NCBI RefSeq assembly: GCF_900103665.1
Contig: NZ_FNGY01000002.1
Coordinates: forward strand, 682,001 to 746,000
Length of the DNA: 64,000 nucleotides
Source: Pedobacter steynii
GTDB taxonomy: Bacteria > Bacteroidota > Bacteroidia > Sphingobacteriales > Sphingobacteriaceae
Reading direction: 5' to 3'
Positions 25,115 to 34,700 of this stretch are shown piece by piece (position 1 is the stretch's first letter; each line of letters begins with the position of its first letter). Position numbers and translations under genes: made by a program. The notes beneath the pieces are model-generated. The model searched no databases. It saw nothing but the letters and a program-made list of their open reading frames with translations, and was not told the DNA's origin.

Positions 25115-25280
25115 CTAAAGGCCTACAACTACAGCCTCGCTAATGTCGGCATCAAACGTATCAAAAAATGTGAGGAGCTTATCAATATTTACAGAAATAC
25201 TAAGTCCGCCTTCAATTTTAGACATTTCAGTTGCACTCAATTCCTGAACTCCAACGTCATTTTATTTCAGATTTTTCATA
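25115..25280 (-). pseudogene. frameshifted GG-leader (bacteriocin-type) peptide gene
   Basis: Starting at the ATG at 25280 the strand reads MKNLK, then a stop. Shifting by one base gives NDVGVQELSATEMSKIEGG followed by LSISVNIDKLLTFFDTFDAD and ISEAVVVGL with a stop at 25115. The first part is a textbook double-glycine leader of Bacteroidota bacteriocin-like or RiPP precursors, and the rest would be a 30-residue acidic core. One extra T in the sixth codon explains the break. No C39 peptidase, lanthionine synthase or radical SAM gene is in the window, so it is an orphan relic or carries a sequencing error. Confidence 0.6.
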
Positions 25281-25532
25281 CTGCTAAATTTTAAATTGTT
25301 TTTCCTTACTATTTTAAAAACTATTCAGGAACTGCCTGGGGTTGATTCCACCTGGTATTAATTTAGTTGTTTTGAATTGTATCGAGCCTATTCATGTTAT
25401 TCAATTTGTGAGTGTAAGAATTTGCAATTGCCTTTTAATTCATGATTTTAAATATTGTGATATTTTAACAACTCATTTTGTTATTATGGGCATTTTATAA
25501 AAATTGATATGATTAGCTACAATGCTTTTCAA

Positions 25533-25949
25533 TCAATTCGTATGCTTCTGCAGCTCTATTGTTTTTTCCTTTATAAATGCTCCCTTGTCCTTTTTTACTT
25601 CCGCAAGCATTTCTTTCCTTTCTGCAGACAACGTGAAATATTTATCAGCCCATAAATTAATCTCGATCATTATGGGAAGTAAGTCAATCCCTTTTTGAGT
25701 AAGCTTGTATAAGACTTTTGCTTTGCTTTCGGGATGGTCTTGCTTAGTAATTACCCCATTCATTTCCAACATTTGTAATCGGGAAGCCAAAATATTAGTA
25801 GCTATTTTTTCACCCGATTTCAGGAAGTCACCATAGGTACATTGTTTTGAAAACATTAAATCTCTAACGATAAGTAATGACCACTTGTCTCCCCAAATAT
25901 CCAGTGAGCAACTAATAGGGCAATCAGACCTCATTTTTATATCCATCAT
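25533..25949 (-). CDS. HxlR-family transcriptional regulator
   Basis: A 138-residue winged-helix protein. CPISCSLDIWGDKWSLLIVR and DLMFSKQCTYGDFLKSGEKI then ASRLQMLEMNGVITKQDHPE are HxlR landmarks. The ATG at residue 6 (25934, MRSDCPISC) is a possible start. Cys in SDCP is placed like the redox-sensing Cys of YodB/HypR-type members, and Cys35 follows, so a thiol-reactive signal is plausible (inference). It is divergent from the SDR and quinone-oxidoreductase-like genes, with palindromes between them. Confidence 0.9.
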   Translation of the reverse strand: MMDIKMRSDCPISCSLDIWGDKWSLLIVRDLMFSKQCTYGDFLKSGEKIATNILASRLQMLEMNGVITKQDHPESKAKVLYKLTQKGIDLLPIMIEINLWADKYFTLSAERKEMLAEVKKDKGAFIKEKTIELQKHTN

Positions 25950-25965
25950 AAAATAATTTATAAAA

Positions 25966-26015
25966 CAACTTGCAAAATGAAAGTTGTTTGTATATTTGCA
26001 CTTGCAAAACGCAAG
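25966..26015 (+). promoter_or_regulatory. operator palindromes and -7 box of the SDR operon
   Basis: Two palindromes, CAACTT...AAGTTG (25966-25986) and CTTGCAAAACGCAAG (26001-26015), flank TATATTTG at 25991-25998, a good TAnnTTTG -7 box. A repressor bound here would cover the promoter; the divergent HxlR protein is the obvious candidate. Confidence 0.65.
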
Positions 26016-26044
26016 CGAATTTACGAAATTAAATTACAGGTACA

Positions 26045-26110
26045 ATGGAAACAGCATTGATTTTTGTTAAAGAACAGGTTCTCATTAATCATTATAGTTC
26101 AAACATCTAA
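26045..26110 (+). CDS. 21-codon leader ORF coupled to the SDR gene
   Basis: ATG at 26045 encodes METALIFVKEQVLINHYSSN plus Ile, and its TAA overlaps the SDR start (TAATG). It could be a coupling leader or the remaining N-terminus of a deleted gene. No match to a known peptide. Confidence 0.3.
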   Translation: METALIFVKEQVLINHYSSNI

Positions 26111-26877
26111 TGAAATTAAACGGAAAGACGATACTCATCACCGGTGGTGGATCGGGCATTGGACTGGAAGCAGCGAAACAGTTTTTGGAAGTCGGAGCAA
26201 AAGTCATCATCACGGGTAGAAGCCAGAGTAAACTGGATGCGGCAAAAAAAGCATATCCGGCGTTCACTGTGATAAAGAGTGATGCGGGAAATGAGGATGA
26301 TGCTAACGCGCTTTTCGAAAAGGTGAAAGCGCTGGGCGGCATTGATATTTTATACAACAATGCAGGCGTCGGTGTTCCGCCCAAAAATTTGGGCATTGCA
26401 AATGATGGCCATCTCAAGGGAGCTGCATATGAGATGGAGGTGAATTACCTGGGGGTAGTCCGTCTAAATAACCTTTTCATGGAGATGCTCAAATCAAGGA
26501 AGGAAAGTGCAATCATCAATACTACTTCAATTCTAAGCATTGTACCCTCAATGATTGAGGCCACCTATTCGGCATCCAAAACTGCACTGGCCTTTTACAC
26601 CAAATCCTTAAGGGAACATTTAAAAATCTTAAATGCCAATGTGAAGGTTTTTGAACTGTTGCCGCCTTTGGTTGATACGGATATGGTGGCAGATAGGGAT
26701 GATAAGAAGATAAGCCCTGAAAAACTGGTCAAAGCACTAATAAATGGATTGGTTAAAGACCAATACACCATTCGGGTGGGCGATTCTAAAATAATCTATA
26801 TGCTCAACCGCTTTTTTCCAAAGCTTGCATTTGGATTGATCAATCCGAAGAAAATAAATGCAGACTTAAAATCGTAA
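26110..26877 (+). CDS. classical SDR oxidoreductase (DltE-like)
   Basis: A 255-residue short-chain dehydrogenase. TGGGSGIG (residues 11-18) binds NAD(P), NNAG lies at 83-86, and the catalytic set is Ser140, Tyr153 and Lys157 (YSASK). The C-terminal part (LLPPLVDTDMVADRDDKKIS) is like the DltE/YqjQ group. It is the first gene of a two-gene operon with the quinone-oxidoreductase-like gene 28 bases downstream, under the palindromic HxlR-type promoter. It probably reduces reactive carbonyl compounds; substrate not readable. Confidence 0.9.
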   Translation: MKLNGKTILITGGGSGIGLEAAKQFLEVGAKVIITGRSQSKLDAAKKAYPAFTVIKSDAGNEDDANALFEKVKALGGIDILYNNAGVGVPPKNLGIANDGHLKGAAYEMEVNYLGVVRLNNLFMEMLKSRKESAIINTTSILSIVPSMIEATYSASKTALAFYTKSLREHLKILNANVKVFELLPPLVDTDMVADRDDKKISPEKLVKALINGLVKDQYTIRVGDSKIIYMLNRFFPKLAFGLINPKKINADLKS

Positions 26878-26905
26878 CTTATACTCTTGCCAAAATAACC
26901 ACAAT

Positions 26906-27907
26906 ATGAAAGCGTTCACCATACAAAAATATGATAAAAAAGAAGTTCTGAAGCTCATTGATCTTCCTGTTCCAATCATAAAAGAAGACGAAGTGCTGGT
27001 AGAGATTCATGCTGCAGGTCTAAACCTGCTTGATGCTAAGATAAAGTCTGGTGAATTTAAGTTAATATTACCTTATCAATTGCCACTCATTTTGGGACAT
27101 GATGTAGCGGGGGTAATTACCCAGGTAGGGGCAAAGGTGAGACAGTTCAAGATCGGGGATGAAATCTATTCCCGCGTTGCCGATTTCAACATTGGTACAT
27201 TTGCCGAATATATAGCGATTAGAGAAGACGATGTATCACTCAAACCAAACAATATTACCATGGAAGAAGCGGCTTCCATTCCCTTAGTGGCCTTAACCGC
27301 ATGGCAGGCGCTCGTAGAAAAGGCGAATCTGAAAGAGGACCAGAAAGTATTTATTCAGGCGGGTTCCGGTGGAGTGGGTACAGTTGCCATTCAACTGGCG
27401 AAACACCTTGGTGCAACGGTCGCCACAACCGCAAGTGAAAAGAGTTTTGCAATGTTAAAGGCACTTGGAGCAGATGTTGTGATCGATTATAAAAAGGAAG
27501 ATTTTGAAGCCATCCTGAAAGATTATGATGTAGTTTTGAACAGCCAGGATACCAGGACACTTGAAAAATCACTACGAATTTTAAGACCGGGAGGAAAGGC
27601 GATCTCCATTTCGGGGCCACCCACACCAGATTTTGCAAAAGCAATTGGAGCCCCTTGGTTTGTAAAGATGGTCTTATCAATGATCAGCTACGGAATTCGT
27701 AAAAAGGCTAAAAAAATAAATGTGGACTATTCATTTCTGTTTATGAGGGCGGATGGTAAACAATTACGGGAAATTTCCAATCTGATTAAACAGAATGTAA
27801 TCAGGCCTGTTGTGGACAAGGTGTTTTCTTTTGATCAGATTAATGAGGCGCTGGAATATGTAGAGCGTGGACGTGCTAAGGGAAAAGTAGTAGTGAAAAT
27901 AAAATAA
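26906..27907 (+). CDS. medium-chain dehydrogenase/reductase (quinone oxidoreductase type)
   Basis: A 333-residue NADP-dependent enzyme without the structural zinc cysteines. The N-terminal GroES-like fold has HAAGLNLLDAKIKSG and LPLILGHDVAGVITQVG; the Rossmann part has AGSGGVGTVAIQLAKHLGAT (152-158 is the glycine loop). The family includes zeta-crystallin-like quinone reductases and 2-alkenal reductases. With the SDR gene upstream and an HxlR regulator, it likely belongs to an electrophile or quinone detoxification unit. Confidence 0.9.
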   Translation: MKAFTIQKYDKKEVLKLIDLPVPIIKEDEVLVEIHAAGLNLLDAKIKSGEFKLILPYQLPLILGHDVAGVITQVGAKVRQFKIGDEIYSRVADFNIGTFAEYIAIREDDVSLKPNNITMEEAASIPLVALTAWQALVEKANLKEDQKVFIQAGSGGVGTVAIQLAKHLGATVATTASEKSFAMLKALGADVVIDYKKEDFEAILKDYDVVLNSQDTRTLEKSLRILRPGGKAISISGPPTPDFAKAIGAPWFVKMVLSMISYGIRKKAKKINVDYSFLFMRADGKQLREISNLIKQNVIRPVVDKVFSFDQINEALEYVERGRAKGKVVVKIK

Positions 27908-27920
27908 ACATTGATTGACT

Positions 27921-28035
27921 AACTGGCAGGGTCAGCAATACGAAAGAGCTTGCCGAAGCTTACCTCTACCTTATGCGAGGGAGCTTCACCACAGGACAAA
28001 TCATTGTCGTTGATGGTGGTAGTTTACTTGTATAG
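27921..28035 (+). pseudogene. 3' remnant of an atypical SDR gene
   Basis: The 115 bases match 16163-16277 at about 91% by eye and encode LTGRVSNTKELAEAYLYLMR then GSFTTGQIIVVDGGSLLV and a stop. The start and first 200 codons are missing. It lies between the oxidoreductase gene and an HxlR gene that points toward it, so a second HxlR-SDR pair was here before a deletion. Confidence 0.85.
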
Positions 28036-28064
28036 TGTTAACCAAATGGAGTCGTTGTGCAACA

Positions 28065-28451
28065 TCATAGGTTGCGCGACTGACTCCGCATGCTTTGCTT
28101 AATTTTTTCCCTGTGCTGTTCACCCCAGTAGCTTAATTCACCAATCACATTTTTTAGCGTCCTGCTATACTCGGTTGCTTCGTAAATAATATTTACCGGG
28201 GTGGTCGAATATACAGTACGTGTAATGAAGTCATTCAATTCCAGATCTTTTAGTTCTTTAGCCAGTACCTTAGAGGATATGCCAGTGATTTCATGCTGAA
28301 GCTCGTTAAAACGCTTAGATGATTGTACCAGGCATAGGATCACAGCCAGTTTCCATTTTCCATTAATAACATATAGTGCGTCAAGTACATTCTTTAGCGA
28401 ATTTGCGCATTCTTCATTATTGGGAAGAGACTCATTTACAATTATCTTCAT
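28065..28451 (-). CDS. HxlR-family transcriptional regulator
   Basis: A 128-residue winged-helix regulator: VINGKWKLAVILCLVQSSKR, FNELQHEITGISSKVLAKEL and DLELNDFITRTVYSTTPVNI. It resembles the HxlR protein at 15093 in the same features and in having an SDR tail next to it, so the two are probably paralogous cassettes. It is divergent from the azoreductase gene, with inverted boxes between. Cys17 near the N-terminus may sense electrophiles (inference). Confidence 0.9.
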   Translation of the reverse strand: MKIIVNESLPNNEECANSLKNVLDALYVINGKWKLAVILCLVQSSKRFNELQHEITGISSKVLAKELKDLELNDFITRTVYSTTPVNIIYEATEYSRTLKNVIGELSYWGEQHREKIKQSMRSQSRNL

Positions 28452-28459
28452 AGCCTAAA

Positions 28460-28502
28460 GGTAATCACTTACCCCAATGTAAGCGCTTTCCTTGAGGTAA
28501 GT
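28460..28502. promoter_or_regulatory. inverted operator boxes between HxlR and azoreductase genes
   Basis: GGTAATCACTTACC at 28460-28473 is itself nearly palindromic, and its ACTTACC arm is repeated in reverse as GGTAAGT at 28496-28502. This suits a pair of HxlR dimers controlling both divergent genes. Confidence 0.55.
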
Positions 28503-28635
28503 AATGACTTTTGATCACTTGGTAACCCTATTTTTGGCTTTGATAATTCGAGCGAAAGAATCCTTAATCATTAACAAAAAGGAAATTGGACGTTTCGGGA
28601 ATTTAAAATTGATAAGATTATAACTAAGTAAATTT

Positions 28636-29241
28636 ATGATGAAACACATCCTTCATTTAAAATCAAGCATTCAGGGAAAAGAGTCATACAGTATTAAGCT
28701 GGGGCATGCCATAGTCGAAAAAATTCAGAACAAGTATCCGGGTAGTATATTGGAAGAATTAAACCTGGTCGATCTAGAAATCCCACATCTTAGCCCTGTT
28801 GTGCTTCGTACATTCTTTATTCCTGCAGATCAGCTGACCGAAGAAGAAAAAGAATTGATTCGCTTTTCTGATGAGCTGGTTAAACAGTTGTTAGCTGCGG
28901 ACATCATTGTTATTGGCGCTCCGCTGATCAACTTTACCATCCCTACCTCTCTAAAGGCCTGGATCGATCATATTACCAGAGCTGGTATAACTTTTGGGTA
29001 TAGTGAAAATGGTCCTGTTGGAAAAGTGACGGGGAAAAAAATCTATGTGGCAATGTCTTCAGGGGGTGTCTATTCAGAAGGTCCAGGTAAAGTCAACGAT
29101 TTTGTTGCTCCTTATCTGAAGGCTTTTCTTGGCTTTTTAGGGATGACCGATCTGACCGTGTTCCGAGCTGAAGGACTAAAAGTGCCGGAAGTAAAAGAAC
29201 TCGCGATGGAAAAAGCAATTAATAGCATAGAGATTGATTAG
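28636..29241 (+). CDS. azoR: FMN-dependent NADH azoreductase
   Basis: A 201-residue flavodoxin-fold protein. HLKSSIQGKESYSIKLG is the phosphate-binding loop, APLINFTIPTSLKAWIDHIT the FMN-binding segment (P-M/L-x-N-F-x-x-P), and SSGGVYSEG the second loop. It reduces azo dyes and quinones by two-electron transfer, which suits control by the divergent HxlR regulator. The second Met (28639) is an equal start choice. The family has several paralogs per genome, so the symbol is a class assignment. Confidence 0.85.
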   Translation: MMKHILHLKSSIQGKESYSIKLGHAIVEKIQNKYPGSILEELNLVDLEIPHLSPVVLRTFFIPADQLTEEEKELIRFSDELVKQLLAADIIVIGAPLINFTIPTSLKAWIDHITRAGITFGYSENGPVGKVTGKKIYVAMSSGGVYSEGPGKVNDFVAPYLKAFLGFLGMTDLTVFRAEGLKVPEVKELAMEKAINSIEID

Positions 29242-29414
29242 GGAATTATCTTGATACGGTCGAGCGCAGAAGCGTATAATGTCAGACCGATGATAAAGAA
29301 GTCGCTAATGATAGCAAAAACGACCAGTGAACCGACACTCGTTCCGATATTGGAAGAGACGGTAATAATTTGGTTCCACCGCTCTGCAACTTTTAATGAC
29401 TTGTGAACTACTGT
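29238..29414 (-). pseudogene. C-terminal remnant of a membrane protein
   Basis: A frame without start codon encodes HKSLKVAERWNQIITVSSNI and then GTSVGSLVVFAIISDFFIIG and LTLYASALDRIKIIP before a stop that overlaps the azoreductase stop region. It holds one clear membrane helix and ends like small integral membrane proteins. The N-terminal part is gone (stop at 29415-29417). The parent family is not recognised. Confidence 0.5.
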
Positions 29415-29633
29415 TTAAAAAGACGAATATTTGTTCATTTGTAGAAAGTTGGACTCGCAAGTGTTTCACGTAATCATATTCTTCGGTTGGTGACATTTCA
29501 TGATTATCATTGATAAATGATAATGTTATTAATTTAAGCCCTGACAATACCAGATATATTCAATAATATTGGCCTCAATTTTCCGTAAATTTATAATAGA
29601 ACAAGCGCTCCTTGATATTGACTAACAAATAAG

Positions 29634-30233
29634 ATGAAAAAAGACGTTGACGATGAACTTTACTGGATTGAAGCGTTACGCGAAGGAGATGATCAGGCGC
29701 TTGCTTATTTCTTCAAACTTCACAGTAAAGCACTCGCTTATTTTGCTGGTCGCATGTTGCACGATAAGATAGAGGCTGATGATATTGTTTCCAAATGTTT
29801 TTTGAAACTCTGGCAAAAACATGAAAGCTTTAAAACGCCACAAAACATTAAGGCTTTCCTTTACATTAGCTGCCGTAATTCCTGTCTGGATTACCTTGCC
29901 AGTCTGAAGGTGCGGACAAATGCTCAGGATAGTTATTTACAACATTTGAATTCTGCTGATGAAACGATCTTGTATGACATCATACAGACCGAAGTGCTGG
30001 ATATGGTGAATAAAGAGATTGAAGAGCTTCCTGAGAAAATGAAAGTCATTTTTAAACTACTTTATTTCGATGGAAAAACTACCGCAGAAATTGCGCAGGA
30101 GTTGAACCTTTCTGTACAGACCGTTCGCAATCAGAAAACAAAAGCCATAGAAATGATTAAAAATTCTTTGGTGAAAAAAGGGGTCTCAGTTACATTACAG
30201 TTGGCTTTTCTCTTTTTTATAGAACACTGGTAA
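29634..30233 (+). CDS. ECF RNA polymerase sigma factor
   Basis: A 199-residue ECF sigma factor of the type that controls SusCD loci. Region 2: ALAYFFKLHSKALAYFAGRM through FLYISCRNSCLDYLASLKVR. Region 4: EELPEKMKVIFKLLYFDGKT then TAEIAQELNLSVQTVRNQKT. It is followed after 97 bases by a FecR anti-sigma gene, then SusC and SusD, so it most likely drives the locus up to the M16 peptidase. Its activity should be released when the matched SusC receptor binds substrate. Confidence 0.95.
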   Translation: MKKDVDDELYWIEALREGDDQALAYFFKLHSKALAYFAGRMLHDKIEADDIVSKCFLKLWQKHESFKTPQNIKAFLYISCRNSCLDYLASLKVRTNAQDSYLQHLNSADETILYDIIQTEVLDMVNKEIEELPEKMKVIFKLLYFDGKTTAEIAQELNLSVQTVRNQKTKAIEMIKNSLVKKGVSVTLQLAFLFFIEHW

Positions 30234-30330
30234 AAAAAATACAATCTCTTATGGTTGTTTTGGGTCATCGTCCCGTTTCTATATCATAAACATTAAAGTA
30301 ATGTTAATCTGATATAAAGAAATCGCTGCT

Positions 30331-31518
30331 ATGATTGACAAGGAACTCCATATTTCAAATCTGATATTCGCAGAACTCAACCAGACCTTAACCGATGCAG
30401 AGCGTATAGAGCTTGAGGCCTGGATAAATGCTTCTGCCGATAATTTAGCTTTTTACCGTCAATTTACCGATCAGCAATATTTCCAGCATGAACTAAAAAT
30501 GTTCCAGGCTGTTGATACTGACCACATTTGGGAGTTGACCAAATCCGGACTTGTTAAAGATGAAACTTCAGAAATAACACTTGTACCTGTAAAACGGATT
30601 AAACTATGGCCCCGCTTCGCGATTGCAGCAGCGATTGCCACTATTGTTTTTGGTGCAGGACTGTTTTATTATTACGGAAATGTGAACCGGGGACCAGTCG
30701 TTGTGTCTGTCAATAAGAATGACGTAGCGCCAGGTAAATATGGAGCAATACTAACACTTGCTGATGGAAAAGAAATCAACCTGACAAATTCAGATAATGG
30801 AGAGTTGGCAAAGGAAGCTGGAATAAGCATTAACAAGACTGCGGATGGTCAGGTTGTTTATCAGGTTGAAGCATCATCACAAGAAAAGGCAAAGCGGTCT
30901 TACAATACGTTAACTACCGCTAAAGGAGAAACATATATTTTAACATTACCAGATAAATCTAAGGTCTGGATGAATGCCGCCTCAAGCTTAACTTATTCTA
31001 CAAGCCTAAATAAAGAGGGAAATCGGGAGGTAAGGCTCAGCGGTGAGGCTTATTTTGAAGTCACGAAAGATAAAAGACATCCTTTTATAGTGAAGACTGA
31101 TCGTCAGGAAGTAAAAGTACTTGGAACGCATTTCAATATAAACAGTTATAAGGATGAGCCGGAAACCATCACCACCTTACTCGAAGGATCCGTTAGGATT
31201 AACGGTTCAAAAATACTCAAACCAGGCGAGCAGGCTAATTTAGATAAAAAGGGAAAATTAGTTGTTTCTCCGGGGAATAGCGATGTGATCGCCTGGAAAG
31301 AAGGGCGGTTTAGCTTTAAGGATACTGAACTTGCAGCGGTGTTACGACAATTGTCAAGATGGTACAACGTCGAAGTTAAATATCCGGATGGAATTCCAAA
31401 TATGAAATTTACGGGCTATATAGACAGGAGTTATACCTTGTCTGAAGCGCTTCGGATTTTGAAGTATTTAAATATAAATTTTAAAATAACAGACAGAACC
31501 ATAGTTGTAAGCAAATAG
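30331..31518 (+). CDS. FecR-family anti-sigma factor
   Basis: A 395-residue inner-membrane regulator. The cytoplasmic N-terminus (about 1-88) binds the sigma factor, one membrane helix spans about 92-113 (FAIAAAIATIVFGAGLFYYY), and the periplasmic FecR domain contains TYILTLPDKSKVWMNAASSL, EVRLSGEAYFEVTKDKRHPF and VKVLGTHFNINSY. The C-terminal STN-like part (ELAAVLRQLSRWYNVEVKYP) should contact the SusC signalling domain. It is placed between its sigma factor and SusC as usual. Confidence 0.95.
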   Translation: MIDKELHISNLIFAELNQTLTDAERIELEAWINASADNLAFYRQFTDQQYFQHELKMFQAVDTDHIWELTKSGLVKDETSEITLVPVKRIKLWPRFAIAAAIATIVFGAGLFYYYGNVNRGPVVVSVNKNDVAPGKYGAILTLADGKEINLTNSDNGELAKEAGISINKTADGQVVYQVEASSQEKAKRSYNTLTTAKGETYILTLPDKSKVWMNAASSLTYSTSLNKEGNREVRLSGEAYFEVTKDKRHPFIVKTDRQEVKVLGTHFNINSYKDEPETITTLLEGSVRINGSKILKPGEQANLDKKGKLVVSPGNSDVIAWKEGRFSFKDTELAAVLRQLSRWYNVEVKYPDGIPNMKFTGYIDRSYTLSEALRILKYLNINFKITDRTIVVSK

Positions 31519-31607
31519 CTCACAATTAAAACCAAAACCTAAACCAAAAGAAAATGAAGAAAAAATTACCAGGAGAAAGCTAACCGAATTGGCTGGGTTA
31601 AAACAAA

Positions 31608-31635
31608 GCCGGAAAGTGTTGACGCACGTTCCGGC
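31608..31635 (+). ncRNA. susC leader hairpin (copy 1 of 3)
   Basis: GCCGGAA and TTCCGGC arms with an inner GTG/CAC step form a stable hairpin 93 bases before susC. Similar hairpins precede the susC genes at 55817 (minus) and 60565. No T-run follows. A nine-codon frame (31554-31583, MKKKLPGES) lies just before it. Confidence 0.6.
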
Positions 31636-31727
31636 AGATGATTGAGTCAGCCATTCCTCCGGAAATTCCAGGAGGGAAAAAATAATCGCTAAACTATTCA
31701 CAATAGCAACTCAACCTACTCAAAAGT

Positions 31728-34700
31728 ATGAAAATAAATGGTTTAAACCTAGGGGTATTGCACACGCACGTACCACAAAAACTATTATTAATAATGAAAC
31801 TGACCACTTTCATATTAATTATTACGCTGGCGCAAGTGAGTGCCAAAGGATTTGGGCAGGGAATAAGTCTTCACGAAGACAATACCCCGCTTGAAAAAGT
31901 ATTGGAATCCATTAGAAAACAATCAGGATACGATTTTATTTACAATTCAAATGATATTAAAGGATTGAAAATTAGTGTCAAACTGAACAATTCTTCGGTT
32001 TTCGAAGCCATTCAGGAATCCATTAAAAACTTACCCCTTTCCTTCAATATTTATAAAAAGAATATTGTGATTACCAGAAAGACACCGGTTTTAATAGATG
32101 GAACTAAAAATGACCCTTCATTAATAGATATAGCGGACCCAATAAAAATCTACGGTAAAGTTTTAGATTCTCTGGGAGCGCCTATGGAAGGTGCTACGGT
32201 TATCATATTAAAGAAAGCACAGGAAAGCAAAGTTGGTGGGAGGCAAATGTTGACAACGGTTAAAAATACCGGGGAATTTGAGATCCTTGCAGAAGTAGGA
32301 GACCGTATCATTATTTCCTACGTGGGATATCAGCCTCATTCATTTGAGGTTAAGAGTAAAATGGCTTACCAGAATATCGTGCTTCGAAAAGCCCAGACGG
32401 AACTAAAAGAAGTGGTCGTCAGTACAGGTTTTCAAACGATTTCAAAAGAACGGGCAACCGGATCTTTTGGGAAAGTGGATTTGGAATTGTTTTCTAAACG
32501 TACAGGTTCCACAAACCTGTTAACCCGGCTGGAAGGACAGATCCCTGGTCTGTATATTGCTCCACAATCCCGCGTTGTTAATCAGACCGGAATTGCCGAA
32601 GATCCTAAGGCTGTAGTAAGGGGCAGGGGAAGTGTTTTAAATTCTTCGGGACCTTCATCCAACCCTTTATATGTGGTGAATGGTGTGGCTGTGCCAAATT
32701 TCAGCTCGGTAAATCTGGATGATATTGAAGATATAACGGTGCTTAAAGATGCGGCTGCGTCTGCAATATGGGGTGCCAGATCTGCGAACGGGGTAATTGT
32801 GATAAAAACCAAATCCGGAAGTAACAATTCGAAATTATCGATCAGTTATAATGGTTCCTTAAATTATACAGGCCGCCCGGATGTGTACTATGGAAATATG
32901 CTGAGCAGTCAGCAATATATCCAGGTTGCAAAAGAACTTTTTGACAATCCGGTTTACAGAACTGCTTATCCTTATACTGCACAGTCATTCCTGGCTCCAC
33001 ATGAGCGGATCCTATATGATGGATTGCGCGGAAAACTGACCGAGGGACAACGTAATCAAAAACTGGACAGCCTTTCTGCGATAGACAACAGGTCACAAAT
33101 CAAAGCGATGTATGATCCGGCTTTTACCACCAACCATACAGTTTCTGCATCTGGTGGCAACAACACCTATTCATTTTATGGATCAATGGGCTATTCCGGT
33201 ATGAAAGGCAATGCTCCTGGAAGTAAGAGCGATACTTATAGTTTAAATTTAACACAAAATCTGAATGCGGGTAATCGTGTCAAAATTTCCCTGAATACTT
33301 CATTGGTTAACATGACTGCTTCAAGCCAGGGTCCAATATTACCAGGTAATGGTTTTTATCCATATCAGCAGTTCCGTGATGCCTCAGGGAATCCGTTGAA
33401 CATGAATTTTATGAGTGGCTATGTAGATTCCGTAAGGTTAGATTATCAATCCAGAAGCCGCATCAATCTGGATTACAATCCAATCAATGAAGCCGGATTA
33501 ACCACTAATAAAAGTGATAATCTCAGTCTCAATGTGACCTCGAACGTTGCCGTAAAGATCTGGAAAGGTTTACGCATTAATGGAACATACGGTTATCTAA
33601 GGTCACCTTCTTCCTCGAGGGGGTATACCGATCATCAGGCAATCGGGCAGCGTAGGCAGTTGGTTGGACTAACCGTAGCACCTACAGTAAATGATCTTCC
33701 TGTTTATTATTTACCAACGTCAGGCGGAACATTGGGCGAATCAACTTCCGATAACCGAAGCTGGACTGTCCGCCATCAACTGATGTATGATGACAACTTC
33801 AGGAACGGAAAAGATCAACTATTAGTACAGTTTGGAAATGACATTCAGGAAAATACCGCAAGCCAGACGAATACAACGTTATTAGGTTATAATGATGCAT
33901 TAGGCAGTTTTGCAGAACTAGACTGGGCAAAATTAAGGAGCGGTATTTTTCCTACAGTAACCGGTTTTGGTTCTTACTCGTATATTCCGATTGACCGCAA
34001 ACCAAGAACAAAGAGCCGGTTCCTGTCTTATTTTGCATTAGCCAGTTATTCCATTGAGCGGAAGTATAGTTTGGATCTGAGCTGGAGGCAGGACTTTAGT
34101 AATCAGTTTGCCAGTGATCTGTCCAGCCAGAAGAAACCGGTATGGAGTGTTGGAGCCAGGTGGCAGATCAGTAAGGAAAAATGGTTGAGTAACGTGAAAT
34201 GGTTGAATAACCTTGGTCTCAGAGCTACTTACGGTATTACAGGAAATACACCTTATGGCCAGGTTTCACAATATGATATTGTGACTACCCTGAATCCAGC
34301 GACCAACTTTTTTTACAACCAGATTGCTGGAGAAGCATTGTACCTTACAGGCATAGCTAATAAAGGCCTTGACTGGGAAAGCACGGACAATTATAACCTT
34401 GCAATAGATTATGCGATATTTAACAACCGGATAAGTGGTAGCATTGATGCCTATAAAAGGATCACTACGGGTATGATCGGAAATGTAACCCTGAATCCAT
34501 TGACAGGTTATAATTCAATAGCCGGTAACATTGGAAAGATGTTAAATGAAGGCATAGAAATGAGCATTCGCTCACTGAATATAAAAGGGAAAGATTTTAG
34601 CTGGAGTACGACTATTGGTGTCGGGTTTAACCACAATAAACTGATTTCTTATCAGACGCCAAGTAATAACAGTAAGACCGTGGCAGCAAGGTTGCAGTCG

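Noticed and set aside
25109..25294. Plus-strand reading frame of 61 codons
   Set aside because: It mirrors the minus-strand GG-leader peptide remnant, which has a recognisable motif.
29305..29547. Minus-strand reading frame of 80 codons
   Set aside because: No family pattern; the overlapping frame with the membrane-protein tail (29238-29414) is more coherent.
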